Notes under the pieces: model-generated
What the model was told of the DNA's origin: nothing
The model's input: the letters and a program-made list of their open reading frames with translations, nothing else
The model's database searches: none
DNA from: Nectonema munidae
Lineage: Eukaryota > Nematomorpha > Nectonematoida > Nectonematidae
Direction: 5' to 3'
Assembly: GCA_030549495.1 (NCBI GenBank)
Contig: JAUIRK010001041.1
Coordinates: forward strand, 434,001-498,000
DNA length: 64,000 nucleotides
Position numbers and translations under genes: made by a program
Part shown: in pieces, positions 39,201-48,884 of the stretch
Position numbering within the stretch: position 1 is the first letter of the stretch
Layout: each line of letters begins with the position of its first letter

Positions 39201-42200
39201 TTTCAGGGAAGTAGTCTTAATTTCTGGTCCTCAAGGACCTAAAAAGTATAAATAATTAAATTGTAGAAAAATTTATCATCTAGTTTATATGCAATAGAAT
39301 TAGACAACAAGTTTAATGTTTGTAGTAAAATGGGAATCACCATTTTAGAGGAAGGAATGGTAAAAAAAATTTCCTAAAATAATTGATGAGTACAAATTTT
39401 GTTGGAAAATCTTTGAAAAAAAATTGACTACCATTTTGGCATTAAAGGAACGACATTTCACGGACACGACTGTTATGGCAGTTGGAAGTTTAAAAAGCGG
39501 TCTAGCCGTTAACGTTTCGGAATATACATCTCAACTTTATTCTAGATTCTTGTCACACCTCACCCAAACTTTCGCCCTGGAAAATCAGCGCCCAACGACT
39601 CATCCAAGCACTACTCTCATTACTCAAGAAGGAGTCAATAAACAGTAACTCTTATTCTCCAGATTTTTATTTGTGTTCGCGTATCCTTTCTCCTTCTTTC
39701 TATCGCATGGATGTTCTCATTTATGCTTGCGCTGGTGTGGAGACAAAATATCCAAAACAAAGTGTTGGCAGACAAAAAAATTATTAAAAAATCTGTGATG
39801 TTGGTTAGTTAGTTGAAATTAGTTTTTGCTGAAAAATTTAAATCAAATCATTTCGCTCAAATACATGAATACTAGCGATAAATGAAAGCAACATATAATA
39901 ATTCATACACCCCTACCTTTTCGGCTGGGGGTTTCACAAGGTGGACCTATTGTTTGTTTTATTAACCCTTTAGCGCCGAAGTAACTTTTTTTTAAAGTTT
40001 TTTCATCAATTACTCTTTTTCGTTACATTAACATCTAAATAGATTAACTGAACAGTTTTTTATTTTTTCTGCATTATTTATCTGTAAAATATTAGCATGT
40101 TCCCATATGGGAACGTTAGACATACAGTGAATGAAAATTTAAAGCAAATTTTATTTATATGCATGATTATTAAACATATACTATTCTTTATTATGATATG
40201 GTAAAAAACATTGAGAACCCTTGGAATAGTGCAATCTGACTTCACATTTTATACATTTAGATCGCGTGTTCTTTTGTGACAGATCACGCATCTTCCTTGA
40301 TCACAGGAGACTACTGAGTAATGGTTCTTTGTATCATATCGTATAGAATCAGGCAGATTGGAGTGTTTACCACCTCTGAATTGCCTACTGCTAATTGAAG
40401 ATTTCATTAGAACAATTGCTATTTCTCGTTTGAAATCCAGATGACTTGTGCATTTTCTGTCTTTTGGCAATAATTTGCAATAAAACCTCCATGCTGCCAC
40501 TACTGAAATATTGATCAAGTTTGTCATCAGAGGCCACCACCACTTTTTTACCCTTATCATTGACCTGTATGAGTTCAAAAGTTGATCGAACAAATCAACT
40601 CCACCCATTCCTTTGTTATATTCATGGATAAGTTTCGGTTGGAGAATCATTTTTCTTCCAACACCTCTTGAAAAGCGATTGGTTCGTTCAAATGGAGTGT
40701 GTGTGAAGGTGGTGCTCGCAATAAAAACTATGCTGTTATCGAACCACTTACAAAGAAAAACACTTTCATTGCAACAAAAATCAAAACTTCCTTTACCTTC
40801 CTTTTTCAGTAGCATGTCAGATTTCATAAAATCACTTCCACCTTCTGTTCTATTTCTTCTGATTGTATCTGTTGCGGCAACTTTTTTATTTTTCAACAAC
40901 TCCAACAACTTTATTGAGGTAAAAAAATTATCGAAGTACAATTCATGATTTTCAGCACTTGAATTTTCGAACACAGTTTCCATCAAACTCATCACAACAT
41001 GCACTCCTAAAGGCTTTTTGCTGCATTTTTCGGTACTTTTACCTGTATAAATTATAAGTTTATACGGGTAGCCATCATCACCACAAAGTGCCCAAATCTT
41101 GTAGCCAAACCTTATTGGTTTTCCTTTCATATACATTTTGCAGCTGTGTTTCACAGAGTAAGGAACCACACTTTCATTAATACTTAGCTTTTCATGAAAA
41201 ACTCCAAATTTTATTAAATTTTTGTTCATGAGATTATACAAGAAAGAAACTTTTGCCACTTTGTTTCCTTTTTCCAATTTTTCATGATCACATGGGTGAA
41301 AGTATTTTTTGATCTTCAAAAATTTGTCCCTGCTCATTGTTTGGGAAACAAAAGGAACTTTCAAATTAGAATTATTACTCCAGTAATCTCTTTCAGATGT
41401 CACAAAGTGGTAACCAGAGAAAATCAAAATACCTACAAATTGTTTGATTTCCTCTAAGGTACAGGAAAAAGTAGGGTTGTTTTTATCTCTTTTTGCATAA
41501 AGTAGTGTTTGTTCAAGGTCTCGAAAAAAAATTCTGTGAAAAAGAGACTCCATATTTCAAAGAAAGAATTTCTTATCAAATCTGGATAACTTTCTTCCAA
41601 TTTGACAGAGGATTTTTTGGATAGAGTTTTTGAGAAATGGTTCGCCTTTTTCCATCTTGATTTATTTTTGGAAGTTTTACCGATAGTTTCTACATCATCA
41701 TCAGCTTCATCAAATTCCAGCTCCATTTTTCCTGCAGGTTTAAACAACTCTTCACATTCATCACTAAAAGCTCAAAAACTTTTTTTGAGAACTCATAGTA
41801 ATGCGAGCGTAGAAGAAACCAATGGAAGTAAAATTACATAAAATCAAAAAAATAGATTTGCTAAACTAGACAAAATCAATATTTGCTTTTATGACTGCAC
41901 TACAGATGCACGTGAAAAATATGATTGATTAGCACATGCGTGTGTTACTATTTTATTTATTGGATATTTACATACACCCAATGTATTCATGTTTCTATAT
42001 GACTGCATTTGTATCTTATGATTGCATGTTTTTAATGTATTTTTTACTAAATATATTGCTATGCTACATCTCGTATGCATGCCTAGTCTGTTATATTTTA
42101 CTTTATAAATGTATCTATACATGCTTGTAAGTGCACCCCTAGTTCCTAACGTTCCCAAATGGGAACATCAAATTCCAAAATACTTGTGTGATGATAATAA

Positions 42201-44560
42201 TTGGTACTTTTTACTTTTGGTCCTTTTATCATTTTGCAAAAATGGCATTTTTCAATCCCAAAAAATCTATATAAGCTTGTGTTTGGTTTTGAAATTCGTT
42301 GTGCTTATAGGTAGGTTGCAATGAAATTTTTATAACTTGAAAAACTTTACTTCCAAACCCATTTTTGTGTGCACCACAAAATGCTCTAGGCTATTTTAGG
42401 CATGGTCAAACCAAAATATTATATTATGTATTTCATTACACTCTTCAGAAGTAGAATCTTCTTTGAAATAACGTGTTAATGTGCCGCACATTTTGATTGA
42501 AAAGACGCTTGCTTCATGAAGCTACTTGTGATATTCTAAATGTCATGTGTGTTCTAATTAAGTCAGGTAATTACTGCAAAGGCGTATGATGAATAAAATA
42601 TGCCTTGTAATTTTTTTGTGTTCGCCACAAACATTGTGATTGTGCCTTCTCGGTGGAAACACCCCTAGGCGATACCCTTACCTTTAATCTCGCAATTCAT
42701 CGGATGTAAAATTTTATGTATCCGTGGATGCATGTCAGAATTAATTTTTTAGCTTAATTTTTAAAAAAAAATTTTTTTAACTTTGAGATATGTCAATGTG
42801 TATGCGTTATCATAAAGAAATATTTATCATAAATAATTGGGATAGAGTAAAATTTTAAAAATTGGGAAAAAAACTTTGTGGTATATAGAAAAAAGAAAAA
42901 TGTTTGAAAATTTCGGATGTGGATGTTTGAAACACTAGTGGCATACGGTTCCTTACGTTTCAAAATTACAGTACGATACGATGGCGTTTTTGTAAAAAAT
43001 ACAATTGTACAAAAAAACTTAATTCGATATCCAAGTTGGGTACAATTCCGATCTTTGATTCGTTTGAAGTTATCGAACTTGTGAGTTATAGATAGATTTA
43101 TCAAGTTGGAGCGCATTACTTGAGCGATAACATATTCCTGTCAATAAGGTTTAGTTTTGTGTTTTTGAATTTTGCTTATCAAACTAACTATTTTATATTC
43201 AAATTAACTTTTAACAAACATAATATTAACATGCCATTATTGTAGAAGATGATATTGGAGGCATTTATTCACAATGTAAAAACATGAAAAATCTTTTTTA
43301 TCATCCTGTTTGATTACATTATTGCGTTTTAATTTTTTCAAAATTTCTCTACGTTTTTTAAATGTCGTATCTTTTTATTCCGATTCTATTTTGCGGTACG
43401 AAAAAAGTGAAGTTCGAAAATGGGAAAAAAATTCGGACCGTAACGAAGGTAAGAAGCGATCGCTGCTAGCACTAAAATCCTCATCCGTGCATCATTTTTC
43501 ATATACCTCCTCATCCAATATTGGTCTACGAAGGATCAAAGTCTGAATTGTAGGATACCTGCAAATACTTGGAGTTGTAATCCTTTTCAATCATGGTTCC
43601 ATAGCATGCGTGGGTGTGTCCGTGACACTATTTTTCTATGGGGCGCTGACTAGCATTTTTTCATTCAATTAAATTTTTAATTTTTTTATTGTTAACTCAT
43701 ATATTTACCCCTTTTCTACACATAATTTGGAGATGGTGCGCATCTATTTGAAGTGAGAAAGAAGGAGTTATATATAAGTACTCATTCATTGTTGACGTTA
43801 AGCTTAATAGGGCGGGGGTTAAAGTTTGCATTAAGTTAATTAAGAATGAAATAGAATAGACAAGAAAGGAGTAGGAATTCAGAAAAATTTGTTGTCTTTT
43901 TTGGAAGACGCTTGAAAGTCCGCCCCCTCCAATAATTTCAAGTATGCGCTGAATACACTCTATTTTAAAGGATTGCTTGAATATTTGGTCTCCCTCGGTA
44001 TTTCCAGACCAGTAATTTTGAAAATTGCAACAAAAAAATTCGCCCTCCCAATATTTTTGAGGATGTGCGCCCCTGATGCATACATATTGACAAAGACTTC
44101 TCAAGTACTCTTTCCAAACTTTTCCTTAAAAAATTTTCAAGTTTTTGATAACAAAATCAGTGCTGGATTAGTAGTAGTACCATATCAACAGTATTTGAAT
44201 TGGCTAATTTTAACTTCCTCCTTCTCCATCAACCCTTGGTAGACTTCATTGCGGGCACTAATTGTTGCCCATCTGTGTTAGATACTGACCTATCGCATTC
44301 CTTTTCTAGATGAAAACTTGAAAGTGAGGAAGAGCGATTCCAGGCGTTCAAACACGATCTATGCGCTACACTCGATCTCCAACCACCTTAACCATAACAA
44401 GTACGCAAGTCCAGAGGACTTAGATAAGGACTTGTCACTGCAACTGGCCCTATTTGTCCAAAGTTCCAATGGCCAGACTCCGCATTCTTTCGGCTTGGAC
44501 AATGACGACACAGCTCTGATTCAGAAGATGATATCGAATTATAAGCAGCAAAAGCTTTAA
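30274..44560 (+). CDS. EMSY: EMSY-like protein with ENT domain (N-terminal exon missing)
   Basis: Nine exons join in phase with GT-AG junctions: 30274-30448, 30514-30725, 33408-33502, 33558-33612, 33861-34177, 34247-34313, 34382-34429, 37232-37561 and 44310-44560 (TAA), about 515 residues. The first encodes an ENT domain: ELEAFESVVTAFRVNGSL, then LNLLKEIASVLQIPEERQR and AEFSRAANDSLLSL. This aligns in order with human EMSY (ELEAYAGVISALRAQGDL, ...VLSISTERHRAEVRRAVND). EMSY is a nuclear chromatin regulator that binds HP1 and BRCA2 and acts with KDM5/Sin3-type complexes in known animals. The rest is Ser/Thr/Pro/Asn-rich and poorly conserved, as in the family. The last exon is charged at first and ends DTALIQKMISNYKQQKL. 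The start codon exon is not found. Introns of 55-69 bp alternate with 2.7-, 2.8- and 6.7-kb introns carrying transposons. The ENT assignment is strong; inclusion of the last two exons rests on phase and lack of alternatives. Confidence 0.75.
30990..31158 (-). mobile_element. tRNA-derived SINE, family A, copy 3 (reverse, diverged)
   Basis: The right side reads as the reverse of CCTCAATAGTTGTTGGGGTG with a B box CGGGGTTCGATCG-type core. The left part keeps GGCTATATGC as in the other copies. More diverged than copies 1 and 2; it lies in an EMSY-like intron. Confidence 0.7.
32338..32613 (-). mobile_element. piggyBac transposase relic (C-terminal zinc ribbon)
   Basis: The reverse strand encodes TTYKCAVCKGNMHGTKECSI followed by RNLH, a Cys2...Cys...His pattern comparable to the end of the piggyBac copy at 40190-41750 (KCIKCEVRLH...QCF..YH). 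No DDE core is seen beside it. Open frames at 31866-32284 on the same strand may be part of the same relic but show no motif. Confidence 0.4.
33211..33331. mobile_element. TTAA MITE, 121 bp
   Basis: Left end CCCTTTGAGAGTC, preceded by CTTA. Right end CTCCAAAGGG, followed by TTAA. The palindrome TGACACAAGTGTCT lies near the left end. The interior has AAAATCGT and GAAAAAGAAAGCC, as in sister copies. It is in the EMSY-like intron, 77 bp before an exon. Confidence 0.75.
34640..34720. repeat. dispersed repeat, copy 2
   Basis: Counterpart of the repeat at 1-90: CGCAAAAATCTCAGATCTGA and TATATTTAATACATAC. Boundaries unclear. Confidence 0.45.
34900..36430 (-). mobile_element. RTE-clade LINE, degraded
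   Basis: The reverse-strand translation shows, from the right, an endonuclease piece (GKRNIDISCVQEAEWAGKAA then GGGYKIFYIGGSDKINGVG, about 36370-36190). A linker follows (VIREKKLLFKNWQRTLLEED, then DDLKTKEYRIARLRHIERMG, 35582-35340). An RT start comes next (PEDWRKSLYSANLEK, GIKLLEHGIKIIKN, QVGFMAAESAIDVQK, about 35130-34930). GIKLLEH and the 'WWNE...EK...W...EE..Y...K' linker are RTE hallmarks. The copy has many stops and lacks the catalytic part of RT. It lies in an EMSY-like intron. Confidence 0.75.
36470..36690 (+). mobile_element. retroposon related to the 15291 copy
   Basis: Shares TTTTGAATCATGGCGAATTA, CCGGATGCCCTTCTTGGGGC, GGATTGGAAACC and ACCCACAAGGC, in order and spacing, with 15291-15523. 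Orientation is opposite to the adjacent RTE element, so it is a separate insertion. No clear target duplication here. Confidence 0.6.
37700..38815. other. intron sequence, nothing recognised
   Basis: AT-rich intron of the EMSY-like gene. Around 38430-38530 there is a loose TTTGATTTGTCGCTC/TTTGATTTGCCACTC repetition. No exon fitting the gene phase was found. Confidence 0.35.
38820..39660. other. higher-GC island with open frames inside the last EMSY-like intron
   Basis: Two overlapping + frames (38823-39194 and 38948-39214) and another at 39424-39648 stand out by CpG-containing, more balanced composition. None has a recognisable domain, and no splice sites place them in the EMSY-like reading frame. 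Inverted AAAATGG/CCATTTT words occur at 38920, 39331-39345 and 39431. It could be an internal promoter, an alternative exon region or a worn repeat. Confidence 0.3.
39962..42170 (-). mobile_element. piggyBac transposon copy, broken
   Basis: TTAA at 39962-39965 is followed by CCCTTTAGCGCCGAAG, a piggyBac-type left end. The palindrome GTTCCCATATGGGAAC (about 40098-40113) has a partner, GTTCCCAAATGGGAAC (about 42150-42165), at the other side of the transposase gene, forming subterminal inverted repeats. The right TIR and its TTAA were not found, so that end is worn or lost. The transposase is on the reverse strand within. The whole element sits in the 6.7-kb intron of the EMSY-like gene. Confidence 0.8.
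40190..41747 (-). pseudogene. piggyBac transposase (DDE_Tnp_1_7), frameshifted, first catalytic Asp replaced
   Basis: The main frame (41553-40249, 434 codons) carries the piggyBac core. LSINESVVPYSV lies at residues 123-134, where the family has an Asp in the 'I-D-E' position; here it is Asn (codon AAT). The second Asp is in LYFDNFFTS (D208) and the third in GGVDLFDQ (D320, with D323). A charged N-terminal part (FKPAGKMELEFDEADDDVET, from 41747) lies in another frame and overlaps the core frame near 41550. The C-terminal zinc ribbon (RCVICHKRTR, then KCIKCEVRLH and SQCF) continues in a different frame to about 40190. So there are two frame breaks plus a lost catalytic residue. Active members cut at TTAA and excise precisely; this copy should be inactive. 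Confidence 0.9.
42637..42690 (+). mobile_element. SINE family B fragment (tail part)
   Basis: GATTGTGCCTTCTCGGTGGA, then CGATACCCTTACCTTTA, matches the 3' part of the SINE at 57734-57876. Only the tail is present. Confidence 0.5.
42785..42935. repeat. dispersed repeat R2, copy 1
   Basis: The run from GAGATATGTCAATGTGTATG through TTATCATAAA, GTGGTATATAGAAAAAAG and AAAATGTTTGA matches 56663-56810 almost throughout, with spacing kept. Family unknown; the second copy ends in GGATGCGGATATCCGATACA, which resembles a hAT-type end. Confidence 0.75.
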
Positions 44561-44807
44561 CCAACGCACTTGCCTCCATTTTCATGATCTCACATTCATA
44601 AGAATATCCCTGCGCTACACCCAACCAATCAACTGTAATGACTCTCGCAACAAACCAAAAAGCTCACTCGTACTGACATAAAGAGTTCCATTTTAATTTT
44701 ATCTTTTTCCTCATCATCATCCACATTCTTGAAATGTAGGAAAATACAATCGTGTACTTTTTCATAGTTCTATTTATTTGTACAAAGTTCTTTATTATCT
44801 ACGTTTT

Positions 44808-44813
44808 AATAAA
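44808..44813 (+). promoter_or_regulatory. polyadenylation signal AATAAA for the EMSY-like gene
   Basis: Canonical hexamer about 250 nt after the stop codon at 44558-44560, consistent with this being the last exon. Confidence 0.55.
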
Positions 44814-44819
44814 ATATCA

Positions 44820-46420
44820 CAAGTAAAATTGAAGAAATTGTATTCTTAAATCTCAAGTCATTTCATTGCATACCTTTATTTACTCGTGCTTAAAGATTTG
44901 CAATGTTTGTTCAAAAGCACAAAAATGCTTCCATCTTTAATGATTGTAGGTACTTTGTCCTTACAAAATAAAATGCAAACTGTTGAAATCAATTTTAACG
45001 ACAGTAAAATCAGATAACGCATTTAACTTCATGGAGAAAGAGAAAAATAAGAGTGTCTCCTGTTAGGAATCACAAGGAGACCGTAGGACACAAATTTCTA
45101 AACTAATAAACTGAACATTTTACAAATTGGTTCGAGCGACAACCTCTAGATCAGTGGTTCCCAACCTTTTTTATCCCGTTCTCCCTTTTTCAGTCACTTT
45201 TTTACCTGTGGACCTCTACAACTGAATAGTTTGAGCCAACAAAATTAATCAAAGATTTTTATGCAAAGATCATTCTAGTCATCTGATTAAATCGTATGCT
45301 TATTCATATGAAATCAGAGAAATCGTAAAGTCTGACATGAAATGTGAATAAAAATTTTTTCCAATTAAAATATAAATTTTTCAAAAATATTGGAACTAAT
45401 AAAAAGGATATATAAATATTGAAATATGAAACATTAAAAAAGGGAAGAACATATTTATTTAAAAAGCTCTAAATATATATATTTATATTGATTTAGAGAA
45501 TAGAAGTATTTAAAGGAGATTCAGCATAAGTAGTTTGAAGTAGAATTTCCATGGACCCCCGTTTGGGAACCACTGCTCTAGAATCTCTTTTAGCGTAAAT
45601 TCTAGACTGCTTATTGCAGAGTCAGTTTCAAAGATAAGACAAACCTTTCGTACTGGATCGCAAGGCTGTTACACACAATCTAATCCTCTCACTTCTCCGT
45701 AAATAAATACTTTAAGATCTATGAAAAAATTTTGAAGTCAAAATATTTTTTATTCGCTACTATTTCCATTAGATAGATGAAAAACATATTTTGAAACAAG
45801 ATTGAGTAATTTTTAATGTATCATGTCTTGAAATTATCAATCACTGTGTGCATTTTTCTGAAATTATCGAAAAACCTGACTCTTTTAAAACTAAATAAAA
45901 ATAAGGCCATGTATTTAATTTATTTAGGATAAAAATAAAGCATAAAAAATGTTCTTTTGTCTTTTCAAAATAAAAAAAAAGGAAACCAAAACTTTTCTAA
46001 ATCTTACTTTATTCAAATAAATAATAATAATTCACTGTATTTCAATGTTTTAACTAATTTAGAATGAAAAATAAAAAAATTTAATTTGCTTGAAAAATTA
46101 AAATTTTCAAAGTTGTGAGGAGGGTTCTGTATTTTGAACTTGTAATATAAGATTTTGAAAAGTTTAGGGATTTCCTTTATTTCGTAACAATACTTACATC
46201 GTTGTAGTGATGATTGAGATTTATAACTCACTTTACAGATATTGATCAACGATGTATGATGCCTTTAGAAGAAATCCCGATAATTTGGTGAACTCTTCTT
46301 TTCAATTAGATGATTTACAGCTTTTTTTGTGAGAGTTTCGCATTTCTCCGCATACAATCAGTTTGTCTTATTACGCCAATCAATTTTTAAACTAAAAAAA
46401 AACCTTTTTTTTACTTTTTT
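44820..46420. other. intergenic between EMSY-like gene and MITE pair
   Basis: Holds one hAT MITE (45152-45575). Reverse frames at 46013-46249 and 46392-46733 have no domain signal and the latter crosses two MITEs. Nothing else recognised. Confidence 0.4.
45152..45575. mobile_element. hAT-type MITE, 424 bp, with 8-bp target duplication
   Basis: CAGTGGTTCCCAACC at the left and TTTGGGAACCACTG at the right form inverted ends. CTCTAGAT (45144-45151) and CTCTAGAA (45576-45583) are an 8-bp target duplication with one change, as hAT transposases make. No coding capacity. Confidence 0.9.
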
Positions 46421-46427
46421 GACTTAA

Positions 46428-46534
46428 CCCTTTCAGACACAATAGGACACCAGTGTCCAAAAATCGTCTGCTTAATTTATATAAAAACTCATTGAGAAAG
46501 AAAGCAGACGATAGAAAACCCATGCCTAAAAGGG
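46428..46534. mobile_element. TTAA MITE, 107 bp
   Basis: TTAA at 46424-46427 and 46535-46538. Ends are CCCTTTCAGACA and TGCCTAAAAGGG. Palindrome GGACACCAGTGTCC. Internal inverted motif ATCGTCTGCTT ... AAGCAGACGAT. It shares its right TTAA with the next MITE. Confidence 0.88.
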
Positions 46535-46538
46535 TTAA

Positions 46539-46668
46539 CCCGTTAACAACCAGAATAATCAGACGATATCTAATATAAAGCAGAAGATTTGTATTAAAAA
46601 ACGTTAATAAACGCAGACGATTCACACTTTTGTAAAGTCGACATATCTCGACTGTGGTCGATAACCAG
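46539..46668. mobile_element. TTAA MITE, 130 bp, abutting the previous one
   Basis: TTAA at 46535-46538 and 46669-46672. Ends are CCCGTTAACAACCAG and GTGGTCGATAACCAG (inverted, imperfect). Palindrome AGTCGACATATCTCGACT. Several CAGACGAT motifs inside. A single TTAA separates it from 46428-46534, so one copy appears to have landed at the other's target site. Confidence 0.82.
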
Positions 46669-46674
46669 TTAAAG

Positions 46675-48880
46675 AAAAACCTGAAGTCTTTTAATGAAAT
46701 AGACTCATTCCGTAGATTTAAATTAATAAACAAAATTTTGAGTAAAATAATTATTTGATATTTTGCTTTTTTACAAATAGTTTTGTAAATTTTTGTTGAC
46801 CAAAACTTTTTTTAAAATTTATGACTTGAAAATTTCAAAAAACAGAAAAAAGATAGTTCAAACTATCTTAAAATTGGTTTAAGCTCATTTTTGTTTTTTT
46901 TAAGAATTTTTGACTTTTGCTGACAGTGGAGGAGTGTATATGAAGATTTATTGTAGTTAACAGAATTAACACTATCAATAGCTCTAGAAAATATTTCACG
47001 AAGTTTAAACTCGTATCAAATTTTAAATAACTTTTCAGTTCCAAAATAAATGTGATATTTTTTAACTACTTTTGTTTTACTATATATTTTATAATAGACC
47101 TGTTTTCGATTGGATTGAATTTGGAATGATAAACGTGAAAAAATCTTTTAAATTTTTTTACATTTTTGTTTTCTAAAAACACGCTTACACAAAATGAATT
47201 TTTATCTTTCTATTAACCTAATAAATCTTTCTTTGACTTTTAACCTAAAAAAATTCAAAAAGAAGAAAAAATAATCGAATAATTTGAGTGTTTATTTTCA
47301 TTTTTCCTTTCACAAGTAACGCCATTATCATGACAATTATTTCGGTATGCCGTCAACAGTTTTAATCGTGGGCATCAAAATTTTAAGAGATGCTCGCGTA
47401 CACCATTTAAGAAACACTGTGTTCGAATAATGAGCTCGTCAGATATCGGCCTAGAACCATAATTTTATCTTTGTAGTCATTAATCTGATTAGCACGTGGA
47501 AATTCATGATCTCTTGAAAGATATTGATTGAATGATGTAAATGAGAGTTTGTGCATTTTTAACACAAGCATTGAATCAAAAAAATTGTTAGACCCACTTG
47601 CCCCCCCCCCTCACGTACCCCTTATCGACGAGGCTAAGCCATTTTTTGTATTATGAAGAAACTTTCGGATTTATATCCCACAATTTTTTTAAATTTTACA
47701 TCAGAATATAACTTTTTCTTGTTTCATAAGATAATCAAGATTGTTGATAAATAAATGATTATCGAAAGTATTATATACAATTTATCGTGATAAGGCGCCA
47801 TTTAAATTTTGCACAACTTTGTGTGCAGAGAAATAGAAAAGTTTGAGAAACACTGATGTAAATTAATGGAACAATTTTACATGTGTGCTATACAACACAC
47901 ATGTTATACTAAACACTTTGAGGCCTGATTTTTGAAAACGAACGTCTACTTATATTTTCCAAATTGATTTTTTTTACCAGGGTAACCTTCAATTTTCACA
48001 TTCTTTTTCCCTCCTAAAATTAACTTTTTATACTTTTTCAATGACTTTTTATATAACTTGAAATAGAGCATTTTTATTCTTTTTAAAATGATTGAAATTT
48101 AATTTATTAATTACTTCATTTCCGGTTTGTGTGGTCAGCTCATTTTGGGCATGTTTGTAACAGTGATAGCTTACTAAACTTGACAATGGAATACCTAGTT
48201 CAAGAAAAGAAATCCATCGTATCATGAAATTGAAGCGTAGAGATAAGCTGCCAGATCGTGTATTAAACTCTTAACTGCGACTGCCAATGTACAACGAAAT
48301 GTTTTTTTAAGAATTTGAATAACGATCAGATTAAATTATGAAACTCTTTTACTGTTCAATCTTTTAAAATGGAGATTCACTTTTTACCATAAATATTCAA
48401 ATTGCTATTCTTTTGTGCATCCAATTAAGAATAATTAATTTTTTGTATTTTTAAACTATGACTCAGAAGATATCCCACGACTTGGAGAGCTTCTGTTGGT
48501 GTTAGAATAACTTGATTGACAGTTGCAAAATTTAAGATGAGCTGTCAAAATGTGATATAAGATAAGACGTTTGGCGTTGATTGAAAACCGTACTGAAGTC
48601 AAACTCGCTTGAGCGAAAAGGGCGATGAGAGAGAAAAAAATCACACACGCTTTATTGAAACAATAATGATCACATGATAAAGAAAGTAGGACGCAGAATA
48701 AAATTAAGTTAAAACAGCTGTCCTTCATCACACGGTGCACATAAAATGATACTGTAAAGAAGAAAGTTATGGAAAAAAGAATAAAATTGAAATTTTGTGA
48801 CATTTAATACAATTTGGGTCATTTGTTCAAATTACTACCACACACACACACACAATCATTTGAGAGGGAAGGAGAAGGCA
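46675..48880. other. intergenic and 3' flank of TM9SF2, nothing firm
   Basis: Two genes on opposite strands converge on this stretch. A reverse frame at 48456-48803 (115 codons) lies just after the TM9SF2 stop, is hydrophobic and shows no family signal; it is probably 3' UTR. A hAT-like end (TTTGAGAAACACTG, about 47847) and a C-rich run near 47600 suggest an old MITE. Confidence 0.35.
48839..48854. repeat. (CA)n microsatellite
   Basis: Short CA run just beyond the TM9SF2 stop codon. Confidence 0.8.
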
Positions 48881-48884
48881 TGCG

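Noticed and set aside
43697-44242. Overlapping frames on both strands near 43700-44240
   Set aside because: No domain or exon phase fits. The patch with GGGGGCGGA-like and GGGGCGC words looks like a worn dispersed repeat, but I could not define it.
48456-48803. 115-codon reverse open frame as a gene
   Set aside because: Hydrophobic, no family signal, and located directly after the TM9SF2 stop codon where a 3' UTR is expected.
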